Notes: a model not told the origin generated them from the sequence alone. 5,536 bases of DNA from Sphingomonadaceae bacterium (GCA_013821585.1 JACDGO010000163.1:1-5536), one strand, 5' to 3'; numbered from the stretch's first letter, positions 1 through 5,536 are shown. Made by a program: numbers and translations.

Positions 1-4
1 GGTT

Positions 5-9
5 AGGAG
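5..9 (+). promoter_or_regulatory. AGGAG purine run before mqsR, oddly spaced
   Basis: AGGAG is a Shine-Dalgarno-like core, but only one base separates it from the GTG at 11, far short of the usual 5-9. Either the toxin is translated poorly from this site, or the frame opens further upstream; the codons at 2-10 contain no stop in the toxin frame. A TAG at 4-6 in another frame could be the end of a preceding gene, but too little is visible to say. Confidence 0.35.
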
Positions 10-10
10 C

Positions 11-322
11 GTGGTCAAACGAACGCCGCATCATCCGCTCGCCGCGACCAAGTCGAAATTTTCAACTGCCGCGACTCTTGAGATCACCCGGACCGCTTTT
101 CGATCCGCGGCGGACCTTGGCTACTGCATCGAAGAGATCGTCGGGGTCGTGCAGAGCCTGGAGCCGGCCGATTTCGTGAAATCGGAAACGGCGCACAACC
201 CTCCCAACGCGCGCGTGTGGCACTACAGCTATCGCACGCCGGCGGACGGCATGTGGCTCTATCTCAAGTTCGCGGGCGAAACGCTGGTCGATGTCGCGCT
301 CGTGTCGTTCAAGGAGGCGTGA
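11..322 (+). CDS. mqsR: MqsR-family toxin (mRNA interferase)
   Basis: This is a 103-residue protein matching E. coli MqsR (98 residues) over its whole length: an N-terminal KRTPHH block followed by L and K (3-14), LGY (36-38), the DFVKS block (54-58) and a C-terminal VSFKE (98-102). MqsR has a RelE-like fold and cuts mRNA, in E. coli mainly at GCU. Of the four residues usually named as its active site (K56, Q68, Y81, K96), I align K57, Y84 and K101 as kept. Q68 falls on His71 in VWHYSY. The GTG start at 11 aligns with E. coli Met1 and is the only in-frame candidate before Met80 (ATTG at other frames aside). However, the AGGAG at 5-9 lies one base from it, which is unusually close, so a start upstream of the window is not excluded. 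The toxin precedes the antitoxin, as is typical of mqsRA. GC is about 62% by hand count over 300 bases, lower than the genes downstream. The family call is firm; activity is inferred. Confidence 0.92.
   Translation: MVKRTPHHPLAATKSKFSTAATLEITRTAFRSAADLGYCIEEIVGVVQSLEPADFVKSETAHNPPNARVWHYSYRTPADGMWLYLKFAGETLVDVALVSFKEA
311..317 (+). promoter_or_regulatory. Shine-Dalgarno site of mqsA (AAGGAGG)
   Basis: AAGGAGG is close to a perfect anti-16S match and lies six bases before the GTG at 324, inside the last codons of the toxin. It decides the antitoxin start: the more upstream in-frame ATG at 291 would add an Arg/Ser-rich extension without family resemblance. The strong site fits an antitoxin that must be made in excess of its toxin. 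Confidence 0.85.
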
Positions 323-323
323 C

Positions 324-731
324 GTGACCGAGGCAACCCGTATCCATCCCGAGACCGGCGCGATCCTGCGTCGCGGCGTGCGTCCGCAGACGATCTCCTA
401 TGCGATCTATTCGCGCACGATCGATGTTCCCGGCTGGTATCCCGACGATGGCGGCGATTCGATTCACAGCGGCGACGATCTCGCCGAGATCGATCGCGCG
501 ACGCGCGCCATGCGGGCCGATTACGCCGCGCGAATTCGCAGCATCCGCAGGTCGCTGCGCCTGTCGCAGGAAGCCGCCGGGCGCATTCTGGGCGGCGGCA
601 AACGCGCATTCCAGAAATACGAGGCAGGCAAGACGCCGCCCTCCGAAGCGGCGATCGGGCTGATCGAGCTGGTCGGCCGCCACCCCGAATCGCTCGGCAT
701 CCTGAAGCAGCTGCCGGGCCGCGCGGCATGA
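324..731 (+). CDS. mqsA: MqsA-family antitoxin, zinc cysteines absent
   Basis: This 135-residue protein is the partner of the toxin just upstream. The C-terminal half (about 66-125) is the MqsA/Xre-type helix-turn-helix: R and L-rich helix, LSQEAAGRILGGG, then AFQKYEAGKTPP and a final ELVGRHPE. It aligns closely with the E. coli MqsA DNA-binding domain. The N-terminal half (8-52) keeps the spacing of the toxin-binding domain (HPETG, then PGWYPDDGGDSIHSG) but contains no cysteine. The four zinc ligands of E. coli MqsA (C3, C6, C37, C40) are therefore missing. In the recognition helix, E. coli N97 and R101 fall on R94 and K98, so the operator probably differs from E. coli's. The GTG start one base after the toxin stop is supported by AAGGAGG. 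The family is expected to neutralise MqsR by binding and to repress its own promoter, which would lie upstream of the window. The stop overlaps the phoH start by four bases. Confidence 0.9.
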   Translation: MTEATRIHPETGAILRRGVRPQTISYAIYSRTIDVPGWYPDDGGDSIHSGDDLAEIDRATRAMRADYAARIRSIRRSLRLSQEAAGRILGGGKRAFQKYEAGKTPPSEAAIGLIELVGRHPESLGILKQLPGRAA

Positions 732-1720
732 GCCGCCGCCCCGTCCCCGCGAAGGCCGGCGACCGCAGCCGGCTGGAGGTCATGTTCGACAAGCCGCAGC
801 TGCTCGGCGCGCTGTTCGGCCATTACGACCAGAACCTCGTCGCGATCGAGAATCGTCTCGGCGTCTATATCGCCGCGCGCGGCAACAAATTGCAGATCGA
901 GGGCGAGGCGCTCGCCGCCGCGCGCGCGCGCGACGTGCTGACCGGCCTCTACAACCGCATCGTCCAGGGGCAAGACCTCGACGCGGGCGCGGTCGACGCG
1001 GTGATCGCGATGTCGGCCGAACCGACGCTCGACGGCATCATCCGCGCCGACGCCTCCGACGCGCCCGGCATCATGATCCGCACGCGCAAGAAGACGATCG
1101 TGCCGCGGTCGGCGATGCAGATCCGTTATATGGAAGCGCTCGCCGGCCACGACATCATCTTCGCGCTGGGGCCGGCGGGGACGGGCAAGACCTATCTCGC
1201 GGTCGCGCAGGCGGTGAGCCAGCTGATCGCGGGATCGGTCGACCGGCTGATCCTGTCGCGCCCCGCGGTCGAGGCGGGCGAGCGGCTCGGCTTCCTTCCC
1301 GGCGACATGAAGGAGAAGGTCGATCCCTATCTGCGCCCGCTTTACGACGCGCTCTACGATTGCTTGCCCGCCGAGCAGGTCGAGCGGCGCATCGCGAGCG
1401 GAGAGATCGAGATCGCGCCGATCGCCTTCATGCGCGGGCGCACCTTGGCGGAATCGTTCATCATCCTCGACGAGGCGCAGAACACGTCGCCGGCGCAAAT
1501 GAAGATGTTCCTGACGCGCTTCGGCGCGAACAGCCGCATGGTCGTGTGCGGCGACCCCAAGCAGATCGACCTGCCCGATCCCACCGCCTCGGGCCTCGCC
1601 GACGCGGTCTCGAAGCTGGAAGGGGTGGAGGGCATCGCCACCGTGCGCTTCGGCGTGGCGGACGTGGTGCGGCACCCGATCGTCGGGCGGATCGTCGAGG
1701 CGTATGAGGGGGGCGGGTGA
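728..1720 (+). CDS. ybeZ: PhoH-family P-loop ATPase (YbeZ)
   Basis: This is a 330-residue cytoplasmic ATPase, the usual length for YbeZ-type PhoH proteins. Residues about 20-115 form the N-terminal region (LLGALFGHYDQNL, then GVYIAARGN). The PhoH ATPase core follows: Walker A GPAGTGKT at 148-155, RPAVEAGERLGFLPGD at 178-193, Walker B FIILDEAQN at 244-252, the GDPKQIDLP motif at 275-283 and a closing RHPIVGRIV at 315-323. YbeZ partners YbeY in E. coli and is linked to 16S rRNA maturation and ribosome quality control. It resembles the nucleotide-binding core of RNA helicases. The ATG start overlaps the antitoxin stop (ATGA) and has no clear Shine-Dalgarno, so it is probably translated by coupling. 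A later ATG at 782 has GGAGGT only one base before it and would cut into the conserved N-terminal region, so I prefer 728. The next gene overlaps its stop. Confidence 0.96.
   Translation: MSRRPVPAKAGDRSRLEVMFDKPQLLGALFGHYDQNLVAIENRLGVYIAARGNKLQIEGEALAAARARDVLTGLYNRIVQGQDLDAGAVDAVIAMSAEPTLDGIIRADASDAPGIMIRTRKKTIVPRSAMQIRYMEALAGHDIIFALGPAGTGKTYLAVAQAVSQLIAGSVDRLILSRPAVEAGERLGFLPGDMKEKVDPYLRPLYDALYDCLPAEQVERRIASGEIEIAPIAFMRGRTLAESFIILDEAQNTSPAQMKMFLTRFGANSRMVVCGDPKQIDLPDPTASGLADAVSKLEGVEGIATVRFGVADVVRHPIVGRIVEAYEGGG
1706..1713 (+). promoter_or_regulatory. Shine-Dalgarno site of ybeY
   Basis: The purine run GAGGGGGG, within the last codons of phoH, places a GAGG core seven bases before the GTG at 1717. 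It supports that GTG, which overlaps the phoH stop as GTGA, as the ybeY start. Confidence 0.7.
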
Positions 1721-2238
1721 TCGACACGGCCGCCAACATCGAACCGCCCTGGCCGAAGGGCGACTGGCAAGCGCTGGGCGAGCGCGCGGTCGCGGAGGGG
1801 ATGGCCCGGACGCCTTATGGCGCGTTCGCGACGATTCCGGCCTGCGTGGAGATCGCGGTGCGGCTCACCTCCGACGATGAGGTCCGCGCGCTCAATCGCG
1901 ACTATCGCCACAAGGACGCCGCGACCAACGTCCTGTCCTTCCCGATGGTCCAGCCCGACCTGCTCGACGGCCTCGCCAACGCCGACGCCAACAATGGCGG
2001 CGCGGCGGGCGAAATCCTGCTCGGCGACATCGTCCTCGCCTACGAGACCTGCGCGGCCGAGGCCGCCGAGCGCGGCGTGACGCTCAAGGCGCACGCGGCG
2101 CACCTGATTGTCCACGGCGTCCTCCATCTGCTAGGTCACGACCATATGGACGAGGGGGAAGCGCAAGCGATGGAGTCGATCGAGCGCGACGCGATGGCGG
2201 CGCTCGGCCTGCACGATCCCTATCCGGTGTGCCCGTGA
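1717..2238 (+). CDS. ybeY: YbeY endoribonuclease, rRNA maturation factor
   Basis: This is a 173-residue metal-dependent single-strand endoribonuclease needed in bacteria for 16S rRNA 3'-end maturation and 70S quality control. The family signature HGxLHLxGxDH is intact at 133-143 (HGVLHLLGHDH), giving His133, His137 and His143 as zinc ligands. The conserved substrate-side motif appears as LNRDYRHKDAATNVLSFP at 59-76, with Arg64 matching E. coli Arg59. The GEILLGDI block lies at 98-105. The length is slightly above E. coli YbeY (155), mainly through an N-terminal extension (about 1-30) and an insertion around 83-97 (DGLANADANNGGAAG), which is common in alphaproteobacterial members. The GTG start overlaps the phoH stop by four bases and has a good purine-rich ribosome binding site. 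Its place between phoH and corC is the conserved arrangement. Identification is secure. Confidence 0.97.
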   Translation: MIDTAANIEPPWPKGDWQALGERAVAEGMARTPYGAFATIPACVEIAVRLTSDDEVRALNRDYRHKDAATNVLSFPMVQPDLLDGLANADANNGGAAGEILLGDIVLAYETCAAEAAERGVTLKAHAAHLIVHGVLHLLGHDHMDEGEAQAMESIERDAMAALGLHDPYPVCP

Positions 2239-3125
2239 CGGAGGGCGACAGTCGAAGCGAGACGGGGCGGCTGTGGCGCGGGCTGCGCGCGATGCTGTTC
2301 GGCGACAACGCCGAACCGAGTCTGCGCGACCAGATCGAGGAAGCGATCGACGAGCATGAGGGCGACCCCGCGCCCGACGGCGCGGGCGATCTCTCACCCG
2401 TCGAGCGGCAGATGGTCAGGAACCTTCTCCACTTCGGCGAGCGGACGGTCGACGATGTCGCGGTGCCGCGCGCCGACATCGTCGCGGTGCGCGAGGATAT
2501 CGGCTTCGACGAACTGGTCGCGCGCTTCATCGAGGCCGGGCACAGCCGCCTGCCGGTCTATCGCGACAACCTCGACGCCGTCACCGGCATGGTCCACATC
2601 AAGGACGCGTTCGCGATCCTCGGCGGCGGCGGGCCGCGGCCCGAAACCATCGCAGGCCTCATCCGCCAGCCGCTCTACGTCCCGCAATCGATGGACGTGC
2701 TCGACCTGCTCGCCGAGATGCGCGCGAAGCGCGTCCACCTTGCGGTCGTCATCGACGAATATTCGGGGACCGAAGGGCTGGTGACGATCGAGGATCTGGT
2801 CGAGGAGATCGTCGGCGACATCGAGGACGAGCACGACGACGCGCCGCAGGCGCTGCTCGTGCCGCTCGACGACGGGCTGTGGGACGCCGACGCGCGCGCC
2901 GAGCTGGAAGAGGTCGCGGCCAGCGTCGATCCGCGCCTCGCCGAGGTCGACGGCGACGTCGACACGATCGGCGGCCTCGCCTTCGTCCTCGCCGGCCATG
3001 TGCCGCGAGCGGGCGAATGCCTGACGCACGCGAGCGGCTGGCGCATCGAGGTCGTGGAGGCCGACGCCCGCCGCGCGACGCGGCTGCGGCTGCATCCGCC
3101 GCTGCCGGCCGCACAAGAGGATTGA
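2235..3125 (+). CDS. corC: CorC/YbeX-type CBS-domain protein
   Basis: This is a 296-residue soluble CorC-type protein without the DUF21 membrane domain, so a cytoplasmic YbeX-like form. In order: an acidic N-terminal region (about 1-55); a short conserved helix with the VERQMVRNLLHFGERTVDDV stretch at 56-75; a CBS pair with VPRADI at 77-82, AGHSRLPVYRDN at 101-112 and GMVHIKD at 118-124, then HLAVVIDEYSGTEGLVTIED at 168-187 and the EEIVGDIEDEHD end at 190-201; and a C-terminal CorC_HlyC domain at about 213-290 with the DTIGG motif. The family is linked to Mg2+/Co2+ handling and, as YbeX, to ribosome metabolism next to ybeZ and ybeY. I chose GTG 2235 because it overlaps the ybeY stop as GTGA, like the junction before it. 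A GTG two codons earlier (2229) is equally open, and neither has a clear Shine-Dalgarno, which suggests coupled translation. The exact start is uncertain by two residues. Confidence 0.93.
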   Translation: MTEGDSRSETGRLWRGLRAMLFGDNAEPSLRDQIEEAIDEHEGDPAPDGAGDLSPVERQMVRNLLHFGERTVDDVAVPRADIVAVREDIGFDELVARFIEAGHSRLPVYRDNLDAVTGMVHIKDAFAILGGGGPRPETIAGLIRQPLYVPQSMDVLDLLAEMRAKRVHLAVVIDEYSGTEGLVTIEDLVEEIVGDIEDEHDDAPQALLVPLDDGLWDADARAELEEVAASVDPRLAEVDGDVDTIGGLAFVLAGHVPRAGECLTHASGWRIEVVEADARRATRLRLHPPLPAAQED

Positions 3126-3157
3126 TCTAGGCGCGTCTTGAGCGCGATAGAGGCGCC

Positions 3158-4474
3158 ATGACCCTCCGCGCCCGTATCCTCCTCGCCGTCGTCATGCTGC
3201 TCGTCATCCTTGGGGGCGCATGGTTCTATCTGTCGCGGCCCGACGTCGCGCAGCTCCCGGTCGAGGCGGTGGCGGGCATAAAGCCGCGCATCACCGAGCC
3301 GCGCATCCAGAATTTCCCGACGATCAGCGTGGCGAGCGTGGTCGGCTGGCGGAACGGCGCGAAGCCGACGCCCGCGCCCGGCCTCTCCGTCAACGCCTTC
3401 GCGACCGGGCTCGACCATCCGCGCTGGCTCTACGAACTGCCCAACGGTGACGTGCTCGTCGCCGAGACCAATTCGCCGCCGCGCGCGGCGCACGGGATCG
3501 CCGACCTCGTGATGGGCATGCTGATGAAGCGCGCGGGCGCGGGCGTCGCGTCCGCAAACCGCATCACATTGTTGCGCGACACCAACGGCGACGGCGTCGC
3601 CGACGCGCGATCGGTGCTTCTTTCCGGGCTCAGCTCGCCGTTCGGCATGGCGTTGGTCGGCGACAAGCTCTTCGTCGGCAACCACGACGCGCTCGTCGCC
3701 TTCCCGTTCAAGGCCGGTCAGACGCGGATCACCGCGAAGCCCGAACTGATCGTACGCCTGCCGGGCGGCGGCAACCACTGGGCGAAGAACATCGTCCCGT
3801 CACCCGATGGCAAGCTGATGTATGTTGGCGTCGGATCGTCGACCAACATCGCCGAGAACGGCATGGGCGCGGAGAACCACCGCGCGAACATCCTCGAGGT
3901 CTCGCTGACCGCGAAGACGATGCGCATCTACACCGCCGGCCTGCGCAATCCTGTCGGCATGGCGTGGGAACCGCATAGCCAGCGGCTGTGGACCGTCGTC
4001 AACGAGCGCGACATGCTCGGCTCCGACCTCGCGCCCGACTATCTGACGGTCGCCGATTTCGGCGCCTTTTACGGCTGGCCCTATACATATTGGGGCGGCT
4101 ATGTGGACAAGCGCGTCGAGGACCAGCGGCCCGACCTCCTCCAATACACCCGCCGCCCCGACTATGCGCTCGGCCCGCATACCGCCTCGCTCGGCCTCGC
4201 GTTCGGCTCGCTCGGAGCGTTCCAGGACGGCGCGTTCGTCGGGCAGCACGGATCGTGGAACCGCGTTCCCGTATCGGGCTACAAGGTCGTGTTCGTGCCC
4301 TTCGGCGCGAACGGTTTCCCGAACGGCCCTATGCGCGACGTCCTCACCGGCTTTCTGACCGGCGACGGCCACGCGCAAGGCCGCCCGGTCGGCGTGATCG
4401 CGCGGCATGAAGGCGACCTGCTCGTAGCAGACGACGTGGGGAACACCGTCTGGCGGGTGAGCGCCGCGCGGTAG
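3158..4474 (+). CDS. PQQ-dependent sugar dehydrogenase, sorbosone dehydrogenase type
   Basis: This is a 438-residue protein of the six-bladed beta-propeller family that includes L-sorbosone dehydrogenase and soluble PQQ glucose dehydrogenases. A hydrophobic segment at about 7-25 after MTLRAR, with no signal-peptidase site obvious to me, suggests a single membrane anchor with the propeller in the periplasm. Propeller motifs include LDHPRWLYELPNGDVLVAETN at 85-105, a DTNGDGVAD acidic loop (possible Ca2+ site) at 141-149, SPFGMALVGDKLFVGNHD at 160-177, GGNHWAKN at 204-211, GLRNPVGMAWEP at 261-272, HGSWNR at 364-369 and a closing GDLLVADDVGNTVWRVS. By analogy with soluble glucose dehydrogenase, His207 is the likely catalytic base and Arg263 a PQQ/substrate contact; this is inferred. 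There is no CxxCH haem motif, so an external electron acceptor is needed. It starts 32 bases after corC with GAGG four bases upstream of its ATG, and no promoter is obvious. The substrate cannot be told from sequence. Confidence 0.88.
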   Translation: MTLRARILLAVVMLLVILGGAWFYLSRPDVAQLPVEAVAGIKPRITEPRIQNFPTISVASVVGWRNGAKPTPAPGLSVNAFATGLDHPRWLYELPNGDVLVAETNSPPRAAHGIADLVMGMLMKRAGAGVASANRITLLRDTNGDGVADARSVLLSGLSSPFGMALVGDKLFVGNHDALVAFPFKAGQTRITAKPELIVRLPGGGNHWAKNIVPSPDGKLMYVGVGSSTNIAENGMGAENHRANILEVSLTAKTMRIYTAGLRNPVGMAWEPHSQRLWTVVNERDMLGSDLAPDYLTVADFGAFYGWPYTYWGGYVDKRVEDQRPDLLQYTRRPDYALGPHTASLGLAFGSLGAFQDGAFVGQHGSWNRVPVSGYKVVFVPFGANGFPNGPMRDVLTGFLTGDGHAQGRPVGVIARHEGDLLVADDVGNTVWRVSAAR

Positions 4475-4777
4475 CTATTTCAGCAACTTCGGCAGCTCGG
4501 TCCCGAGCACCGCGCGCACCTTGTCGGCGAACAGCGCGAGCATCGTGGGCAAATCGACGACGGCGTGAACCTTGTCGTCGAACACGGTCGCCTTGCACGC
4601 CATTTGCTGGCCGAGCGCGCTGACCGTGAAGTCCATCGTGTCGCCGTCCCAGCGATGCGAAACCGCGCCGCCGCCGGGCATGAGCGCGCCGATCTTGCCG
4701 ATGCCCTTGTCGAGCCGTTCGCGGACTGCGGCCTTGCCGAGCTTGTGCGGGATGTCGAGAGAGATGGGCTGGGTCAT
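4475..4777 (-). CDS. PHA granule-region protein (PF09650 type)
   Basis: This is a 100-residue cytoplasmic protein resembling the small 'polyhydroxyalkanoic acid system' family, whose genes are often near PHA synthesis loci. Seen here: the N-terminal [14 protein letters not shown] block (9-22) with the conserved H-x-LG and basic helix, [19 protein letters not shown] at 41-59, then a beta strand VHAVVDLP at 70-77 and a helical C-terminus ending ELPKLLK. The biochemical role of the family is unknown; a link to PHA granules is by association only, and no phaC, phaP or phaR is visible in this window. Its ATG overlaps the stop of the VOC gene (ATGA) and lacks a good Shine-Dalgarno, so it is probably translated by coupling as the last gene of the run. 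Its stop codon abuts that of the convergent dehydrogenase. Confidence 0.83.
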   Translation of the reverse strand: MTQPISLDIPHKLGKAAVRERLDKGIGKIGALMPGGGAVSHRWDGDTMDFTVSALGQQMACKATVFDDKVHAVVDLPTMLALFADKVRAVLGTELPKLLK

Positions 4778-5184
4778 GTCGCGAAAATCATCCTGTCGTC
4801 GGCGAACGCCTTGAACTCAAGCTCGTTGCCGCTGGGGTCGGAGAAAAACATTGTCGCCTGCTCGCCCGGCCGGCCGGGAAAGCGGACATGCGGCGCGATC
4901 CCGAAAGCGACTCCCGCCGCCTCGAGCCGCGCGGCGAGAGCGCGCCACTGGTCCATCGTCAGCACGACGCCGAAGTGCGGTACTGGCACGTCATGCCCGT
5001 CGACCGGATTGCGCGCGCGGCTCCCAGCGCCGGACGCGAGGTGCGCGACGATCTGATGCCCGTAGAGATCGAAATCGATCCACGCGTTCGAACTACGCCC
5101 TTCCGGACAGCCGAGCACGCCGCCGTAGAAGGCGCGCGCCGCAGCGAGATCGTCGACGGCGAAGGCGAGGTGGAACGGCCTCAA
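4774..5184 (-). CDS. VOC-family (glyoxalase fold) protein
   Basis: This is a 136-residue vicinal-oxygen-chelate protein with the two beta-alpha-beta-beta-beta modules of the family. Module one holds [22 protein letters not shown] (4-25), [14 protein letters not shown] (35-48). Module two holds VPHFGVVL (68-75), a helix at 79-91 and [15 protein letters not shown] (113-127). Likely metal ligands are His5, His70 and Glu123, the two-His-one-Glu pattern of dioxygenase-like members; His43 is also in a position to help. The reaction is not predictable: the family covers glyoxalase, dioxygenase, epimerase and drug-binding proteins. The start is a TTG at 5184-5182. It is forced, because a stop lies three codons upstream and the next ATG is at residue 77, beyond His5 and His70. 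It overlaps the preceding stop as TTGA, and no Shine-Dalgarno is evident, so coupling is likely. Confidence 0.88.
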   Translation of the reverse strand: MRPFHLAFAVDDLAAARAFYGGVLGCPEGRSSNAWIDFDLYGHQIVAHLASGAGSRARNPVDGHDVPVPHFGVVLTMDQWRALAARLEAAGVAFGIAPHVRFPGRPGEQATMFFSDPSGNELEFKAFADDRMIFAT

Positions 5185-5536
5185 TGCCCGTCACCCGGCG
5201 CGGGCGCGGCGAGGTTGGCGCACGCCTGAAGCTCGTCATCCGACGTCGCGCCCGCCTTAGCCGCCGATGCGCGCGCGGCGGCAAGCAGGGCATCGGCTTC
5301 CGCCTCGCTCTTGCCACCAGCGGTCAACTCGGTGCGGGCGCGATAGGCGAGGACCGAGGCGAGTGTCGCCAGATCCTTCGCGTCCTTGGTCAGCCCGTCG
5401 CGCGCCTTCACCGCGTCATAGGCGAGGCCCATCACGGCGGCGCAATGCGGAAGGGCCGGCGGCGGCGGCGCGGGCGCGCGAGCGTGCATCCGGGCGACGC
5501 AGCGGTCGACCTCGCGGGTCAGGCCGGGCGCGTGGT
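5181..5536 (-). CDS. Hypothetical Ala-rich helical protein, 5' end outside window
   Basis: The reading frame is open to the window edge, giving at least 118 residues of a C-terminal portion. I do not recognise the family. The visible part begins with a TREVDRC stretch, then a proline-rich linker ([10 protein letters not shown]), an [13 protein letters not shown] helix, and Ala/Glu-rich amphipathic helices to a final [17 protein letters not shown]. Three cysteines are seen (codons near 5500, 5443 and 5221). Paired cysteines and the low-complexity Ala/Pro make an exported protein with its signal peptide upstream plausible, but that part is not visible. An internal ATG at 5489 would give 102 residues; I think the true start lies upstream, because the TREVDRC segment continues with coding-like composition. 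Its stop overlaps the VOC start (TTGA), so it probably heads or belongs to the same transcript as the two genes after it. Confidence 0.62.
   Translation of the reverse strand, partial: HAPGLTREVDRCVARMHARAPAPPPPALPHCAAVMGLAYDAVKARDGLTKDAKDLATLASVLAYRARTELTAGGKSEAEADALLAAARASAAKAGATSDDELQACANLAAPAPGDGH

Noticed and set aside
11..731. Possible depletion of GCT (the E. coli MqsR cut site) in the toxin-antitoxin mRNA
   Set aside because: I counted about seven GCT in the toxin gene and six in the antitoxin gene, so the transcript is not protected by loss of that triplet.
919..932. Alternating CG run of 14 bases
   Set aside because: It encodes Ala-Arg-Ala-Arg in phoH and is expected from codon bias; no evidence for a Z-DNA or slippage role.
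521..1675. Long minus-strand frame (384 residues) opposite mqsA and phoH
   Set aside because: It is Arg/Asp/His/Ala-rich without recognisable domains and lies opposite secure genes; this is the usual antisense shadow of high-GC coding DNA.
3131..3146. Small GCGC/GCGC inverted repeat in the corC-dehydrogenase gap
   Set aside because: A four-base stem with no T run is not a credible terminator.
3122..3151. Possible promoter TTGATC / GATAGA before the dehydrogenase
   Set aside because: Poor matches, 18-base spacer, and the start of transcription would fall on the ATG; not convincing.
2394..3778. Minus-strand frames of 240 and 367 residues opposite corC and the dehydrogenase
   Set aside because: Low-complexity Arg/Asp/Val composition, mutually overlapping, and opposite clear CorC and PQQ-propeller coding sequence.
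3800..4408. Minus-strand frame of 202 residues opposite the dehydrogenase
   Set aside because: No domain resemblance; it covers the conserved propeller motifs on the other strand.
4565..5229. Plus-strand frames of 163 and 113 residues opposite the PHA-region and VOC genes
   Set aside because: No family resemblance; the minus-strand frames carry the conserved motifs and the 4-base overlaps.

Overview
The window is GC-rich with strong G/C third-position preference (hand counts of sample 60-base lines give about 72-73% in the phoH and corC genes). It is tightly packed with genes and reads as an alphaproteobacterial chromosome, most likely a sphingomonad. That placement rests on gene content and protein style (phoH-ybeY-corC cluster, PHA-granule-region protein, membrane-anchored sorbosone dehydrogenase-like protein). 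It is an inference, not a database result.

Positions 1-3125 (+ strand) hold five genes that run together like one operon: an MqsR-type toxin, an MqsA-type antitoxin, a PhoH-family ATPase (YbeZ), the endoribonuclease YbeY and the CBS-domain protein CorC/YbeX. The last three are the classic ybeZ-ybeY-ybeX set for rRNA maturation, ribosome quality control and Mg2+/Co2+ homeostasis. What stands out is that the toxin-antitoxin pair sits directly at the head of this set. The antitoxin stop overlaps the phoH start (ATGA), and the later junctions also overlap by a few bases (GTGA, GTGA). An mRNA interferase and its autoregulator are therefore physically coupled to housekeeping RNA-processing genes. 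The antitoxin has the MqsA helix-turn-helix half but none of the zinc-binding cysteines of E. coli MqsA. The toxin keeps three of the four residues usually named as the MqsR active site.

Positions 3158-4474 (+ strand) encode a PQQ-dependent sugar dehydrogenase of the sorbosone dehydrogenase type, with a single N-terminal membrane anchor. It begins 32 bases after corC with its own modest ribosome binding site. It occupies the place where lnt often follows corC in other proteobacteria.

Positions 4475-5536 (- strand) hold a second compact run converging on the dehydrogenase. In its transcription order it contains the end of an unrecognised helical, probably exported protein (cut by the window edge), a VOC/glyoxalase-fold protein with a TTG start, and a small PHA-granule-region protein (PF09650 type). 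These three are also joined by 4-base overlaps. The two convergent runs meet with no gap: their stop codons abut as TAG|CTA.

No RNA genes, insertion sequences, CRISPR arrays or convincing terminators were seen. The only unassigned stretches are the first 10 bases and the 32-base gap at 3126-3157.
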